Source of the DNA: an uncultured Bacteroidia bacterium
GTDB taxonomy: Bacteria; Bacteroidota; Bacteroidia; Bacteroidales; UBA932
Direction: 5' to 3'
Assembly: GCA_902801885.1 (NCBI GenBank)
Contig: CADCJX010000004.1
Span: 12,912-76,911 of the forward strand
DNA length: 64,000 nucleotides
Made by a program: the position numbers and the translations under genes. Shown piece after piece: positions 51,025 to 60,772 of this stretch. Position 1 is the first letter of the stretch; every line of letters begins with the position of its first letter. Below the pieces are notes generated by a model. The model was not told the origin of the DNA, ran no database searches, and worked only from the letters and a program-made list of their open reading frames with translations.

Positions 51025-54000
51025 ATGAACAAATCATTATGTGGGGTGCACGGCAGGATGCCGCGCTTAGCGATAGCCATACTCTTTCTGATTTTGAGCA
51101 ATGTCTGCCTGAGAGGCCAGAACATTGATTTCAAAATCAACGGGACAGTGCGGCAAGCTATAGAAGCCCTAAACCAAAAGGAGAATCTCTCCATCATCGT
51201 CAACACGGACGAGGTCGACTTGAACAGAAGAGTTTCGATCGATGTCCGTAATTCAAGTGTAACAGACGTCCTCAACCGGATATTCTCAGGTCAGGACGTC
51301 GACTATGTGATCAGTGGCAACAGGATCACAATCAACAAGAAATCTGTTGAAGCCAGACAAAGCCAGCAACTTGTCCTGAAAGGGAAAATAGTAGATGCAG
51401 ATGGAGAACCTTTGATAGGTGCATCCGCTGCAGTAAGGGTAGGAGCAAAGCTTTATGGAGACATCGCCGACAGGAACGGTAACTTCCAAGTCACCTTACC
51501 ATCAAATATCAAAGGAACAGAGCATCTGGTTGTCAGTTTCATGGGTTTCATCGATGAAGACATCGTGATCGGCAACAGGACGTGGTTTGAAATCACGATG
51601 AAAGATGACACCGAAATGCTGGAAGAGGCCGTTGCAGTAGGTTATGGAACCCAAAAGAAAATCAACCTTACCGGAGCTGTTTCAGCAGTATCTTCAGAAG
51701 ACCTTAAAGAGAGGCACGCTACAGCACTCGGAAAAGCCCTGCAAGGCATGATCCCTAACCTTAACATCACAGTAAGAGGAGACATCAGCCCTTTCAAAGA
51801 TGGTTTCGTCAACTATAACATCCGAGGGAATGGATCCCCTAACGGCGGAAGTCCTCTTATCCTGGTGGACGGAGTGGAGACCAATCTTTCAAGGATAAAC
51901 ATGAATGACGTTGAGTCTATCTCTGTACTGAAGGACGCAGCTTCTGCAGCCATCTATGGCGCCCGTGCTTCTTTCGGAGTCATCCTCGTCACAACTAAGA
52001 GCGGAAAGAACGACACTGCGCCTAAGCTCACGTTCGATGCTTCTTATTCCACGTCAAAAAGCACGGTCAAGACAGACTTCATTACAAATGGATATGAGTC
52101 TGCTTTGATCGCAGACACATTCAGGAAAGGACAGAACGGCAGGCCTTTCACTAACTTCACGGAAGCCGACTACCAGATGCTCTATGAAAGAAGGAATGAC
52201 GTTACGGAAAATCCTGAACGTCCCTGGGTAATTACGGACACTCGTAATGGGCGGCTTGAATATGTCTACCTCGGCAACTTCGACTGGTACAATTGGTACT
52301 TCGACGAGAGACGTCCGACCCAGGAGTACAACCTCAACGTCAGCGGCGGTGGAAAAACCGTTAATTACAACATAAGCGGAAGGTACATCAATGAGAAAGG
52401 AATCTTCCGCCAGACTCCCGATGTTTTCGACGGTTATTATGCCAATGCAAAGATAGGCGTCAACATCAGGCCTTGGCTCAAACTTACAAGTAACACCCGC
52501 TTCTACCGCGGTTCTTACTTGGTGGGAACTGAAAACACAGATGCTATCTGGACTAACACTCATGCTTTCCTTGTCCCGGTCCATCCTGATGGAACTACGG
52601 TCTCACACACTTCTGCGACCAATTCCACCAGCCAATACATAATGTCAGGTTGGAACTCGATTATCCAGAAAAACAAAAGGAAGGATCTCAAGACAATGCA
52701 TGAGATTTCGCAGCAGTATGTCTTGAAGGCGACCATCACTGACCACCTCTCTGCAAATGCTGATTTCTCATACAAGTTCAATCATCAACTGCAGACTACA
52801 CGTACTACGGAAGCCCCGTATTACAAGTATCCCGGTGTGATTGCCTGGGAACCGACGACTGTCACGCGAGACAAATACGATGAAATCCGCAATGAGAGAA
52901 TCAATCTGGCGACGAATGGTTACTTGTTCTACGAGAATTCCTGGAACAATGCCCACAACTTTACAGCGACTGCGGGCGTCAACTATGAATCCTTGCGATA
53001 CAAGGCTCTGAATGTCCGAAAGAAGGAGTTGCTTTCCGAAGATTTGTCCGATTTCAATCTGGCAACTGGTTCAGTAGAGACCTTGAAGGGTGGACTTAAC
53101 GAGGCGGCCATCGCAGGTTATTTCTACAGGTTGACCTATAATTACAAGTCCCGTTATCTTTTCGAAGTAGACGGCCGTTACGATGGATCCTCACGATTCC
53201 TCCGTGGCAAGCGTTGGGGCTTCTTCCCTTCCGCTTCAGTAGCTTACCGAATCAGCGAGGAGCCTTTCTGGAAGTCACTCTCCAACACGATCAACAATGC
53301 CAAGATCCGTGCATCGTATGGTTCATTGGGAAATCAGGACATCTCCTATTATGAATATTTCCAGACCATCAGCGCAAGCGGTACGATACAGTACTCGTTC
53401 GATGGCGAAGAAAGGCTCCCCCATGCCTATGTATCTGATCCTGTGTCTACAGGAACATGGGAGAAAGTTTACACCAAAGATATCGGACTTGACCTTGCGT
53501 TCCTGGATAACCGCTTGACCTTTACCGGGGACATGTACATCCGCGATGTCAAGGGAATCCTCTCAGAAGGCAAACAGCTTCCTTCAATCTATGGTGCAGA
53601 CGAGCCTACGGTCAATTCCAATGACTTGAGAACCAAGGGCTGGGAAATCGAGTTCGGATGGAAAGATTCCTTCATGCTTGGAGGGAAACGTTTCGGTTAT
53701 AACATAACGGGAAGCTTGGCGGACTACACGGCAAAATACACCCGTTGCGACAATCCTTCCGGTCTGTATGGAGAGCCTTATGTAGGCAAGCAACTCGGAG
53801 AAATCTGGGGATTCCAGACCGATGGAAAATTCAAGACCGACGCTGAGGCTGCAGAATGGATGGAGAAGTACGACATGAGACAGATGTGTGCCGACTATTA
53901 TCTTGCAAGCAGCAGCTACGGCTATGGAGCAAAAGCCGGTGACCTGAAATATATCGACCTCAACGGAGACGGCAAGATCACCAACGGAGCAAGAACAATA

Positions 54001-54540
54001 GATGACCCTGGTGACCGCAAAGTGATAGGTAACAGCCAGCCAAGATATAGTTTCGGTCTTCGCCTGGCCGCAGATTACGGCGGATTCGATTTCTCTATCT
54101 TCTTCCAAGGAATTGGCAAGCAGCAGAAGTATCCTGGAAGTGGAGACTACCGCTTCTGGGGACCTTATAACAGCCCGAGAGTCTCTTTCATCCCTAAGAA
54201 TTTCCTGGATGACGTCTGGTCTGAGGACAATCCCAACGGATATTTCCCCCGTGCCCGTGGAAGTATCGCTGTCGAAGGATCTCTGTACGGCAATAACACT
54301 GATTACCTCCAGAACGCAGCATACATCCGCCTGAAGAGCCTCACCCTGGGTTACACTCTGCCAAAGAGGATTATCAACAAGGTCGGCATAGCAAATCTGC
54401 GCATCTACCTTTCAGGAGAAAATCTTTGGTACGCCAGTCCGCTCCACACAAAGTATATCGATCCTGAACTTTTCATGCTCGGTAATTCCGGATATTTCTT
54501 CCCCAAGACGCTCACATTTGGCGCAACGATAGACTTATAA
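51025..54540 (+). CDS. SusC/RagA TonB-dependent receptor with STN signalling domain
   Basis: A 1171-residue outer-membrane importer. After the signal peptide (about 1-31), an STN domain (about 34-105; IDFKINGTVRQAIEALNQKE, VDYVISGNRITINKK) talks to FecR. Then come a CarboxypepD_reg-like domain (about 118-195), the TonB-box region with VGYGTQKKINLTGAVSAV, the plug (IRGNGSPNGGSPLILVDGVE, VLKDAASAAIYGARASFGVI) and the barrel ending FGATIDL. The STN domain is the main difference from the receptor of the first PUL and explains the different regulator. Confidence 0.96.
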   Translation: MNKSLCGVHGRMPRLAIAILFLILSNVCLRGQNIDFKINGTVRQAIEALNQKENLSIIVNTDEVDLNRRVSIDVRNSSVTDVLNRIFSGQDVDYVISGNRITINKKSVEARQSQQLVLKGKIVDADGEPLIGASAAVRVGAKLYGDIADRNGNFQVTLPSNIKGTEHLVVSFMGFIDEDIVIGNRTWFEITMKDDTEMLEEAVAVGYGTQKKINLTGAVSAVSSEDLKERHATALGKALQGMIPNLNITVRGDISPFKDGFVNYNIRGNGSPNGGSPLILVDGVETNLSRINMNDVESISVLKDAASAAIYGARASFGVILVTTKSGKNDTAPKLTFDASYSTSKSTVKTDFITNGYESALIADTFRKGQNGRPFTNFTEADYQMLYERRNDVTENPERPWVITDTRNGRLEYVYLGNFDWYNWYFDERRPTQEYNLNVSGGGKTVNYNISGRYINEKGIFRQTPDVFDGYYANAKIGVNIRPWLKLTSNTRFYRGSYLVGTENTDAIWTNTHAFLVPVHPDGTTVSHTSATNSTSQYIMSGWNSIIQKNKRKDLKTMHEISQQYVLKATITDHLSANADFSYKFNHQLQTTRTTEAPYYKYPGVIAWEPTTVTRDKYDEIRNERINLATNGYLFYENSWNNAHNFTATAGVNYESLRYKALNVRKKELLSEDLSDFNLATGSVETLKGGLNEAAIAGYFYRLTYNYKSRYLFEVDGRYDGSSRFLRGKRWGFFPSASVAYRISEEPFWKSLSNTINNAKIRASYGSLGNQDISYYEYFQTISASGTIQYSFDGEERLPHAYVSDPVSTGTWEKVYTKDIGLDLAFLDNRLTFTGDMYIRDVKGILSEGKQLPSIYGADEPTVNSNDLRTKGWEIEFGWKDSFMLGGKRFGYNITGSLADYTAKYTRCDNPSGLYGEPYVGKQLGEIWGFQTDGKFKTDAEAAEWMEKYDMRQMCADYYLASSSYGYGAKAGDLKYIDLNGDGKITNGARTIDDPGDRKVIGNSQPRYSFGLRLAADYGGFDFSIFFQGIGKQQKYPGSGDYRFWGPYNSPRVSFIPKNFLDDVWSEDNPNGYFPRARGSIAVEGSLYGNNTDYLQNAAYIRLKSLTLGYTLPKRIINKVGIANLRIYLSGENLWYASPLHTKYIDPELFMLGNSGYFFPKTLTFGATIDL

Positions 54541-54552
54541 TCGATTACGGAT

Positions 54553-56310
54553 ATGAAAAAGATATTTATTCTGATATTGACAACCGTATCTGCCTTGATT
54601 TTGGCTGGATGCGACGACATGTTGGACAGGGTTCCTAAAGACAAGCTGAGCCCTGAGACATACTTCAAGACCGCTAAGGAATGCGAATTGTTTACAAACG
54701 AGTTTTATCTCATATTCCCAGGGGCATCAAGCATCTTTTACGAAGAAGCTGATGTCATCGTACCAAGCGTCTTATCAGATGCCGTTCAAAACACCAGGAC
54801 AGTACCTGCAACAGATGGCAACTGGGACTGGGAAGATCTTAGGAACATCAACTTCTTCCTTGAACATGCCGACCAATGCGAAGATGCCAAGGCAAGGGCA
54901 AGATATGTCGGGTTAGCGAAGTTTTTCAGAACTTATTTCTACTGGCTCAAAATCCGCCGCTTCGGTGATGTTCCATGGGTAGACAGGGCCATGGATGCAG
55001 ATGACGAAGAGCTTTACAAACCAAGAGATGACAGAAAACTCGTTGTAGCGCACATGCTGGAAGACATCAATTATGCAATTGACAATCTTCCTTCGGAGAA
55101 AAGCGTTTTCAAAGTAACCAAATGGACTGCACTTGCCCTTAAATCAAGAGTTTTCCTTTTTGAAGGGACCTACAGGAAGTACCATGGGCTCGGTGATTGG
55201 GAAGAATGTCTGAAAGAGAGTGAATCCGCAAGTTCAATTCTCATAAACACCGGTGGCTACACACTTTATAACAAGGGAGACATGCCTTACCGCGACCTGT
55301 TCGTCGCTCAGGATGCCAGCGTCCTTTCAAGTGAAGTTATCTTGGCTAAGAGTTGTGCAAAAGCAACCACAATGCTGAACAACAGTACAGGATGCTACAC
55401 GTCTACCGGCGGAGACATGCCCGGCATGCTCAAGGATATTGTTGACAGCTACCTTATGAAAGATGGTACCCGTTTCACGGATAAGCCTGATTTTGACAAG
55501 ATGCTTTTCTCCGAAGAAGTTTCCGATCGTGATCCACGCCTGGCACAGACAATTCGCACCCCTGGTTACACCAGGCTTGGAGAGACTGCCCTTTGTCCGC
55601 CGAATCTGGATGCCACAATGACCGGTTATCAAATCTGCAAGTGGGTGTGTGAACCATCATACGACACCTACATGAATTCCACTAATGACATAATTCATTT
55701 CCGACTGGCAGAAGTCATGTTGAATTATGCGGAGGCGAAGGCTGAGCTCGGAACCTTGACGCAGGCAGACCTTGACATCTCTATCAACAAGCTTCGTGAC
55801 AGGGTAAATATGCCTCACCTCTCCATGGCAGAAGCCAATGCCAATCCGGATCCATACCTTATGAGTGAAACCACCGGTTATCCGAATGTTTCCGGCAATA
55901 ACAAGGGTGTAATCCTGGAGATTCGCCGCGAGAGGACTGTTGAACTCATGTGCGAAGGACATCGTTACTGGGACATCATGCGCTGGAAAGCCGGGAAGAG
56001 GTTCGACAGGACATTCTATGGAATGTATGTAAATGGAGTCGGAGAATACGATCTCGACGCAGACGGCGTTACCGACTTCGTTATATATGACGGCACTGCT
56101 CCTGTAGCTGAGACTGGTGTATCTTACATGAACATCCAGGATATGACCCTTACTGACAAGACTAAAGGCAAGATTGTCTTGCACAGCAATATCCCCAGGA
56201 ATTGGGATGAGGGCAAAGATTATCTGTTCCCTATCCCCACTGAAGACAGGGCGATCACTGGCGGTATCATAACCCAAAATCCTGGCTGGAATGATGGTTT
56301 GGATATTTAA
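54553..56310 (+). CDS. SusD/RagB-family glycan-binding lipoprotein
   Basis: A 585-residue surface lipoprotein (lipobox LILAGC, C19, then DDMLDRVPKDKLSPETYF). SusD traits: FFRTYFYWLKIRRFGDVPWVD, ALALKSRVFLFEGTYRKYHG, RLAEVMLNYAEAKAELG and the C-terminal EIRRERTVELMCEGHRYWDIMRWK. Partner of the SusC 12 bases upstream. Ligand unknown. Confidence 0.96.
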   Translation: MKKIFILILTTVSALILAGCDDMLDRVPKDKLSPETYFKTAKECELFTNEFYLIFPGASSIFYEEADVIVPSVLSDAVQNTRTVPATDGNWDWEDLRNINFFLEHADQCEDAKARARYVGLAKFFRTYFYWLKIRRFGDVPWVDRAMDADDEELYKPRDDRKLVVAHMLEDINYAIDNLPSEKSVFKVTKWTALALKSRVFLFEGTYRKYHGLGDWEECLKESESASSILINTGGYTLYNKGDMPYRDLFVAQDASVLSSEVILAKSCAKATTMLNNSTGCYTSTGGDMPGMLKDIVDSYLMKDGTRFTDKPDFDKMLFSEEVSDRDPRLAQTIRTPGYTRLGETALCPPNLDATMTGYQICKWVCEPSYDTYMNSTNDIIHFRLAEVMLNYAEAKAELGTLTQADLDISINKLRDRVNMPHLSMAEANANPDPYLMSETTGYPNVSGNNKGVILEIRRERTVELMCEGHRYWDIMRWKAGKRFDRTFYGMYVNGVGEYDLDADGVTDFVIYDGTAPVAETGVSYMNIQDMTLTDKTKGKIVLHSNIPRNWDEGKDYLFPIPTEDRAITGGIITQNPGWNDGLDI

Positions 56311-56324
56311 AACAATCTATAGTC

Positions 56325-56681
56325 ATGAAACATCTAATAAATATTATATTTGTCGCATTCCTGTGCCTTATGCTGGCAGGATGCAGCAAAGAATGCCCTG
56401 AAGTCAACAGGGTTCAATATTTGAAAATTGATAATTCATCGATAAATGCTAACAGTGCAGGTGGAGAATACACGATCAACGTAACCACCAACACTGCATG
56501 CAAGGTCATGACCGGTGACATAGACTGGATCCAATTAAAGGATATGGAGTTTGTCGGGAATCGTGAAATGGTGATAACTGTTCAGGAGAATAAAGGATCT
56601 TCACGGAGCGGAACCCTTACTATATCCACACAAGATGAATCCATCACCTGCGAATTGACAGTTACACAAAGTGGTAAATGA
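56325..56681 (+). CDS. Single BACON-domain lipoprotein
   Basis: A 118-residue lipoprotein (lipobox LMLAGC, C19). Residues about 35-117 form one BACON domain (SSINANSAGGEYTINVTTNT, WIQLKDM, ITVQENKGSSRSGTLTIS, ELTVTQSG). BACON domains are Ig-like spacers or mucin/carbohydrate-binding modules, normally fused to enzymes. Here it stands alone directly after susD, in the place of a SusE/F-type surface glycan-binding protein. It overlaps the SGNH gene by 4 bases (ATGA). Confidence 0.85.
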   Translation: MKHLINIIFVAFLCLMLAGCSKECPEVNRVQYLKIDNSSINANSAGGEYTINVTTNTACKVMTGDIDWIQLKDMEFVGNREMVITVQENKGSSRSGTLTISTQDESITCELTVTQSGK

Positions 56682-57580
56682 TTTTTGGTTCATTACGTAA
56701 AATTTGTTTGATGGTGCTGCCTTTGTGCAGTTTGGCGGTTACTTCCTGCGGCGGGATTGTCCCCGCCGCGGAGAACCCGCCAAGAGCCTTATTCATCGGC
56801 AACTCTTTTGTCTATTACGGAGGCTGTGTCAGATTCGGAGATCAGGGATCAAGGGACGATGGTATATTCGATGCCATCTGCAAGGCCAATGGCCTGAACC
56901 TTGAAACTTACGATTGTACCTATGGAGGACACGATCTCTGTGATTTCACTTCCGAGGGTTGCAAGAACGAAGGAAGACACAAAAACGGGGCATACGGAGG
57001 ATGTTTTGGGAAAGGAAGAGACCTTCTTGAAGGACTTGACCTTTCCTCTTTTGACTATGTGTTCATCTCGGAAGCCGGAAAGGATAACGACAGGTTCCTC
57101 GAAGACTTCCACGCTGTAAAAAAGCGTTTTACGAATCCTAAAACCAGATTCTTCTATCTCTCACATTCCTACACCCACATGAAAGATCACAGGAAGGTGA
57201 TAGACAGATTCCCCGAGTTAAGGAAGGAGGGCGTCAAGGTCATCGAATGGGGAAGGCTCGTAGATGACCTTTCCAAAGGGAAGGTCACCATACCAGGGAG
57301 TACACTCAGATACGACAAGAACACCTTCATCAAAAACAAGAATGACAATTACCATGAGAACCCTCTTAGCGGCTACATTACCGCCCAGATGGCTTTCTGC
57401 GCCATGACCGGTAATTCTGCCGTAGGCCAGGATTACTCATTCTGTGACAAAATCATTAATTTTAGTAACTTTATAGTTGAACACTACAAGGAAGCTTCCG
57501 ACACCGATTTTGATGCAGTCTTTGCTTCAAGTCATGACATGGAAGAGATCCAGAAACTGATAGACCAATATTTAAAATGA
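56678..57580 (+). CDS. SGNH/GDSL-type hydrolase, exported
   Basis: A 300-residue protein with a lipobox-like LAVTSC (C24). LFIGNSFVYYG gives the catalytic serine S43 in the block I position, DCTYGGH block II, and a D-x-x-H in KNDNYHENPLSGYI near residue 227 the acid and histidine. Such enzymes remove acetyl or other acyl groups, so it is probably a carbohydrate esterase that unmasks the PUL glycan. Overlaps the BACON gene and the next gene by 4 bases each (ATGA). Confidence 0.78.
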   Translation: MIFGSLRKICLMVLPLCSLAVTSCGGIVPAAENPPRALFIGNSFVYYGGCVRFGDQGSRDDGIFDAICKANGLNLETYDCTYGGHDLCDFTSEGCKNEGRHKNGAYGGCFGKGRDLLEGLDLSSFDYVFISEAGKDNDRFLEDFHAVKKRFTNPKTRFFYLSHSYTHMKDHRKVIDRFPELRKEGVKVIEWGRLVDDLSKGKVTIPGSTLRYDKNTFIKNKNDNYHENPLSGYITAQMAFCAMTGNSAVGQDYSFCDKIINFSNFIVEHYKEASDTDFDAVFASSHDMEEIQKLIDQYLK

Positions 57581-59181
57581 AAAGGTTGCTGCTGCTCGCC
57601 TCCTGCATGGCATTGCTTGTTATTTCATCATGCCAGGAAAAGGATGAATTCGAAGTCCTGAACGCTCAAGCTGCCAAGGAATACCTCCAGCCGCTAAGGC
57701 CAGGGTACGAAGGCAAGAATCCATATTGGAATGTATTCGCTAAAAGATTCCTCTATGCTCCGGCCTTCGACTTCAAGGAGGTTGAAGGAGCAAAGGAATA
57801 CAGGTTCGACCTGAAGGCTCCCGAAAGCGGAGAGGCCTGGTCGTTCACAGCAGACAAACCTTGGGCACCGCTCAGTCCCGTGTGGAATGAGGTCAGTGTC
57901 GGAGACATTGAACTCGCAGTCTTGGCCATGGGGGACAAGGGACAGGTGCTGGACACCGCCGGCAAGAGGCAATTCTTCAGGGATTTCCCTTTCCACGGTC
58001 CGTACAACAATGCTGTTGTCCCGTACCGGGAAGCTGCCCTTAAGGCAGCCCTTTACATCCACACCCTCCCGTTTGTCAAGCGCTTTGCTACCGAGATGGA
58101 GCCGGACCTTGAGACTTATCCGCACTTTTCATGCGCTTGCAAGGTGATTGGAGCCCTGATCAGCAATGAATGCCTGATAGCACGGGAGATCCCGGCCAGA
58201 AGAGAGGAAGCCTTGGCTATTGCACTGGGGGCTGCCAATTTCCTTGTCTCGCAGAGCAGGCCGGAAGATGCTCCTCTGGCATTCTTCCCTCCGACATACT
58301 ACAAGGGAGACCTCCAGAAAAGTGATGAGAATAACGGGAAAACGATGGCCATGGAGGCAGCCAAAGGACCTGGCCCGGCCTTCCTGGATTTGTATGACCT
58401 GACAGGTGACAAGGCCTGGTTCGACAGGGCGGTCGCCATAGCGCGTACCTACAAGAAGATCCAAAGACCGGACGGTTCCTTCCCCATCAAGATGGATTTC
58501 ATGACTGGAGAGGCCGTGAACGAAACCGGAGCAATGCTCCATCCACTTCTCAATTTCCTGAGAAGGCTCCAGAAACAGTACGGAATCGAAGAATTCAAAC
58601 AGATGCAGGAAGCCGGAGAAAAATGGATGATGGCGGTTCCCCTGAAGACCTTCGACATGACGGGACAGTTCGAAGATGTCTCAGTCATGAAACTGAAGCC
58701 CTATGAGAACCTGACCAACTGTACCGCTTCTCCCTATGCCGATTATCTCCTGAACAAGGATAATCCCACCCAAGAAGATATCGCTTGTGCAGAAGACCTG
58801 ATGCGTCTTAGTGAAGACCAGTTCATTCATTGGGACTACCAGTACGGACCGGACGGCATCCGTCCAAGATGTGCACCGGCCGTTCATGAACAGTACAAGT
58901 ACGAGACACCGATCGACAACAGCTCCTGCAACGTAGCCCACCCCTTGCTCTCCTACTTTGAACTTACCGGAGACCGCCTGGCATTCGAAAAAGCCAAAGC
59001 CCTCGTCGACAATCTTACCATCGTTCAGAACCAGACAAGTGGGGTTATTCCAACCGCACTGGTGTTTCGCAGTGCCGACAGGGACATGAAACGCCAGATC
59101 ACTATCAACTGTTGCTTCGCAGATGTGAAGATGCTCATGAGAATGCACGAACTGACTCAAAGGATGAAAGAAAATGAATAA
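57577..59181 (+). CDS. Lipoprotein with Fn3-like domain and helical barrel, paralog 1
   Basis: A 534-residue lipoprotein (lipobox VISSC, C19) of a family I do not recognise. A beta-rich Fn3-like domain (about 35-130; AFDFKEVEGAKEYRFDLK, RQFFRDFPFHGPY) is followed by a helical (alpha/alpha)6-type barrel with YREAALKAALYIHTLP, FLVSQSRPEDAPLAFFPPTY, RPDGSFPIKMDFMTGEAVNE and TGQFEDVS. These glycine-rich loops between helices are typical of glycosidases, lyases and epimerases of that fold. It is close to the next gene along its whole length. Its stop codon lies in an 8-base overlap, ATGAATAA, with that gene. Confidence 0.6.
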   Translation: MKRLLLLASCMALLVISSCQEKDEFEVLNAQAAKEYLQPLRPGYEGKNPYWNVFAKRFLYAPAFDFKEVEGAKEYRFDLKAPESGEAWSFTADKPWAPLSPVWNEVSVGDIELAVLAMGDKGQVLDTAGKRQFFRDFPFHGPYNNAVVPYREAALKAALYIHTLPFVKRFATEMEPDLETYPHFSCACKVIGALISNECLIAREIPARREEALAIALGAANFLVSQSRPEDAPLAFFPPTYYKGDLQKSDENNGKTMAMEAAKGPGPAFLDLYDLTGDKAWFDRAVAIARTYKKIQRPDGSFPIKMDFMTGEAVNETGAMLHPLLNFLRRLQKQYGIEEFKQMQEAGEKWMMAVPLKTFDMTGQFEDVSVMKLKPYENLTNCTASPYADYLLNKDNPTQEDIACAEDLMRLSEDQFIHWDYQYGPDGIRPRCAPAVHEQYKYETPIDNSSCNVAHPLLSYFELTGDRLAFEKAKALVDNLTIVQNQTSGVIPTALVFRSADRDMKRQITINCCFADVKMLMRMHELTQRMKENE

Positions 59182-60772
59182 GAATCACATGATCGCAGCC
59201 GCGGTCATCATCATGGCCGCACTTGCCGGGTGCAAGACAGAAACCCCGGAAAAAGCCTGGAGCAAATTGAACTCCAAGGCCGCTGATGAATATCTTGAAC
59301 CTATCCGTCCTGGCTACGAAGGACGGAATCCGTACTGGAACATCTATGCCAAGAAATTCACCTATGCTCCGGCTTTCGATTTCAAGGAGGTTGAAGGTGC
59401 TGTCAGTTACCGGTTTATCATAACGGATGCCAACGGCAAAGACCTCTCCTTCGAAGCCAAGACGTCCCATGATCCTCTCTCCCCTGTCTGGAACGATATC
59501 CCTGTAGGAGACACCAGGCTGAGCGTCCTTGCCATGAACAAAGACGGACAGGTCCTCGACACGGCTGGCACCAGGAAGTTCTTTAGGGATTTTCCTTTCC
59601 AGGGACCATACCATGAAGCGACTCTCCCCTACCGCGAGTCAGCCATCAAGGCCGCCTACTTCATCCACAAGATGCCTTCCGTGCAGTACTGGCTGGACCA
59701 CACGGAACCTGACATGAGCTACAACCTCAACACTTACGCAACGAAGATCATCGGGGCCACTGTCATAAACGAGTGCATCGTAGCAAAGGAAATCCCCGCT
59801 CTGAGGGAAGAAGCTCTGACCATGGCCTGCAATGCCGCCGAATTCCTCATTGCTCAGAGTCGTCCCGAAGGAGATCCCCTTGCATTCATCCCTCCGACGT
59901 ACTACCAGGAACTCGTCTCTTCCGGAAGGGAGGAAAACAAGGACAAGACAATGACCATGGAAGCCTGCAGGGCCGTGGATGTGTTCCTGACTATTTACGA
60001 CGAGACAAAGGATAAGAGGTATTTCAATCAGGCGATTGGAATAATGAATAGCCTGCAGAAGCTCCAGCGCCCGGACGGTTCACTTCCGATAAAGGTGGAT
60101 TTCATAACAGGTGAGGCTGTCAATGAAGTCGGTGCAATGCTTGGACCTCTCGTTTCGGTGATCCAGAGGCTTGAAAAGGACTATGGGGTCAATGACTATG
60201 ACAAGATGAGGACCTCGGCTGAGGATTGGATGAGGAAAGTCGCCATCTCTACATTCAACCTGACAGGACAGTTCGAGGATGTCTCGGTCCTCGGACTCCA
60301 CATGTATGAGAATCTGACTAACTGCACAGCCGCCCCTTATGCACGATACCTTCTTGGCAAGGACGTTGTCTCGCCAGAAGACCTTGCCGATGCCATCGAC
60401 CTGATCAGGCTCAGCGAGGACCAGTTCGTCTACTGGGATTTCCTGCCGAACAAAAACGGCATCAAGCCTTTCTGCGCCCCATGTGTGTTCGAGCAGTACA
60501 AGTACGAAATGGCTGTCGACAACAGTTCCTGCAATGTCGCAAATGCTTATCTTTCCCTTTATGAAGAAACCGGTGACCGCCTGGCCTACGCAAAAGGAAA
60601 GGCCTTGATCGACAATCTGACCATCGTACAGGACCAGATAACCGGAAGGATTCCCACCCTGCTTGCATTCCGCGGAAAGATGAAGGAATACAACACTTTC
60701 TTCTGGATCAACTGCTGTGTGGCATCGATCCAGACCTTGCTCAGAATGGACAAAATAGCCGAAAATGAATAA
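59174..60772 (+). CDS. Lipoprotein with Fn3-like domain and helical barrel, paralog 2
   Basis: A 532-residue lipoprotein (lipobox ALAGC, C17) and tandem copy of the gene before it. Shared blocks include RPGYEG-NPYWN, YAPAFDFKEVEGA, RPDGSxPIKxDFxTGEAVNE, TGQFEDVSV and QYKYE followed by DNSSCNVA. The two differ in many loop residues, so the duplication is old and both copies have been kept. Function unknown; an enzyme acting on the PUL 2 glycan is likely. It ends in the same 8-base overlap, ATGAATAA, that begins it. Confidence 0.6.
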   Translation: MNKNHMIAAAVIIMAALAGCKTETPEKAWSKLNSKAADEYLEPIRPGYEGRNPYWNIYAKKFTYAPAFDFKEVEGAVSYRFIITDANGKDLSFEAKTSHDPLSPVWNDIPVGDTRLSVLAMNKDGQVLDTAGTRKFFRDFPFQGPYHEATLPYRESAIKAAYFIHKMPSVQYWLDHTEPDMSYNLNTYATKIIGATVINECIVAKEIPALREEALTMACNAAEFLIAQSRPEGDPLAFIPPTYYQELVSSGREENKDKTMTMEACRAVDVFLTIYDETKDKRYFNQAIGIMNSLQKLQRPDGSLPIKVDFITGEAVNEVGAMLGPLVSVIQRLEKDYGVNDYDKMRTSAEDWMRKVAISTFNLTGQFEDVSVLGLHMYENLTNCTAAPYARYLLGKDVVSPEDLADAIDLIRLSEDQFVYWDFLPNKNGIKPFCAPCVFEQYKYEMAVDNSSCNVANAYLSLYEETGDRLAYAKGKALIDNLTIVQDQITGRIPTLLAFRGKMKEYNTFFWINCCVASIQTLLRMDKIAENE

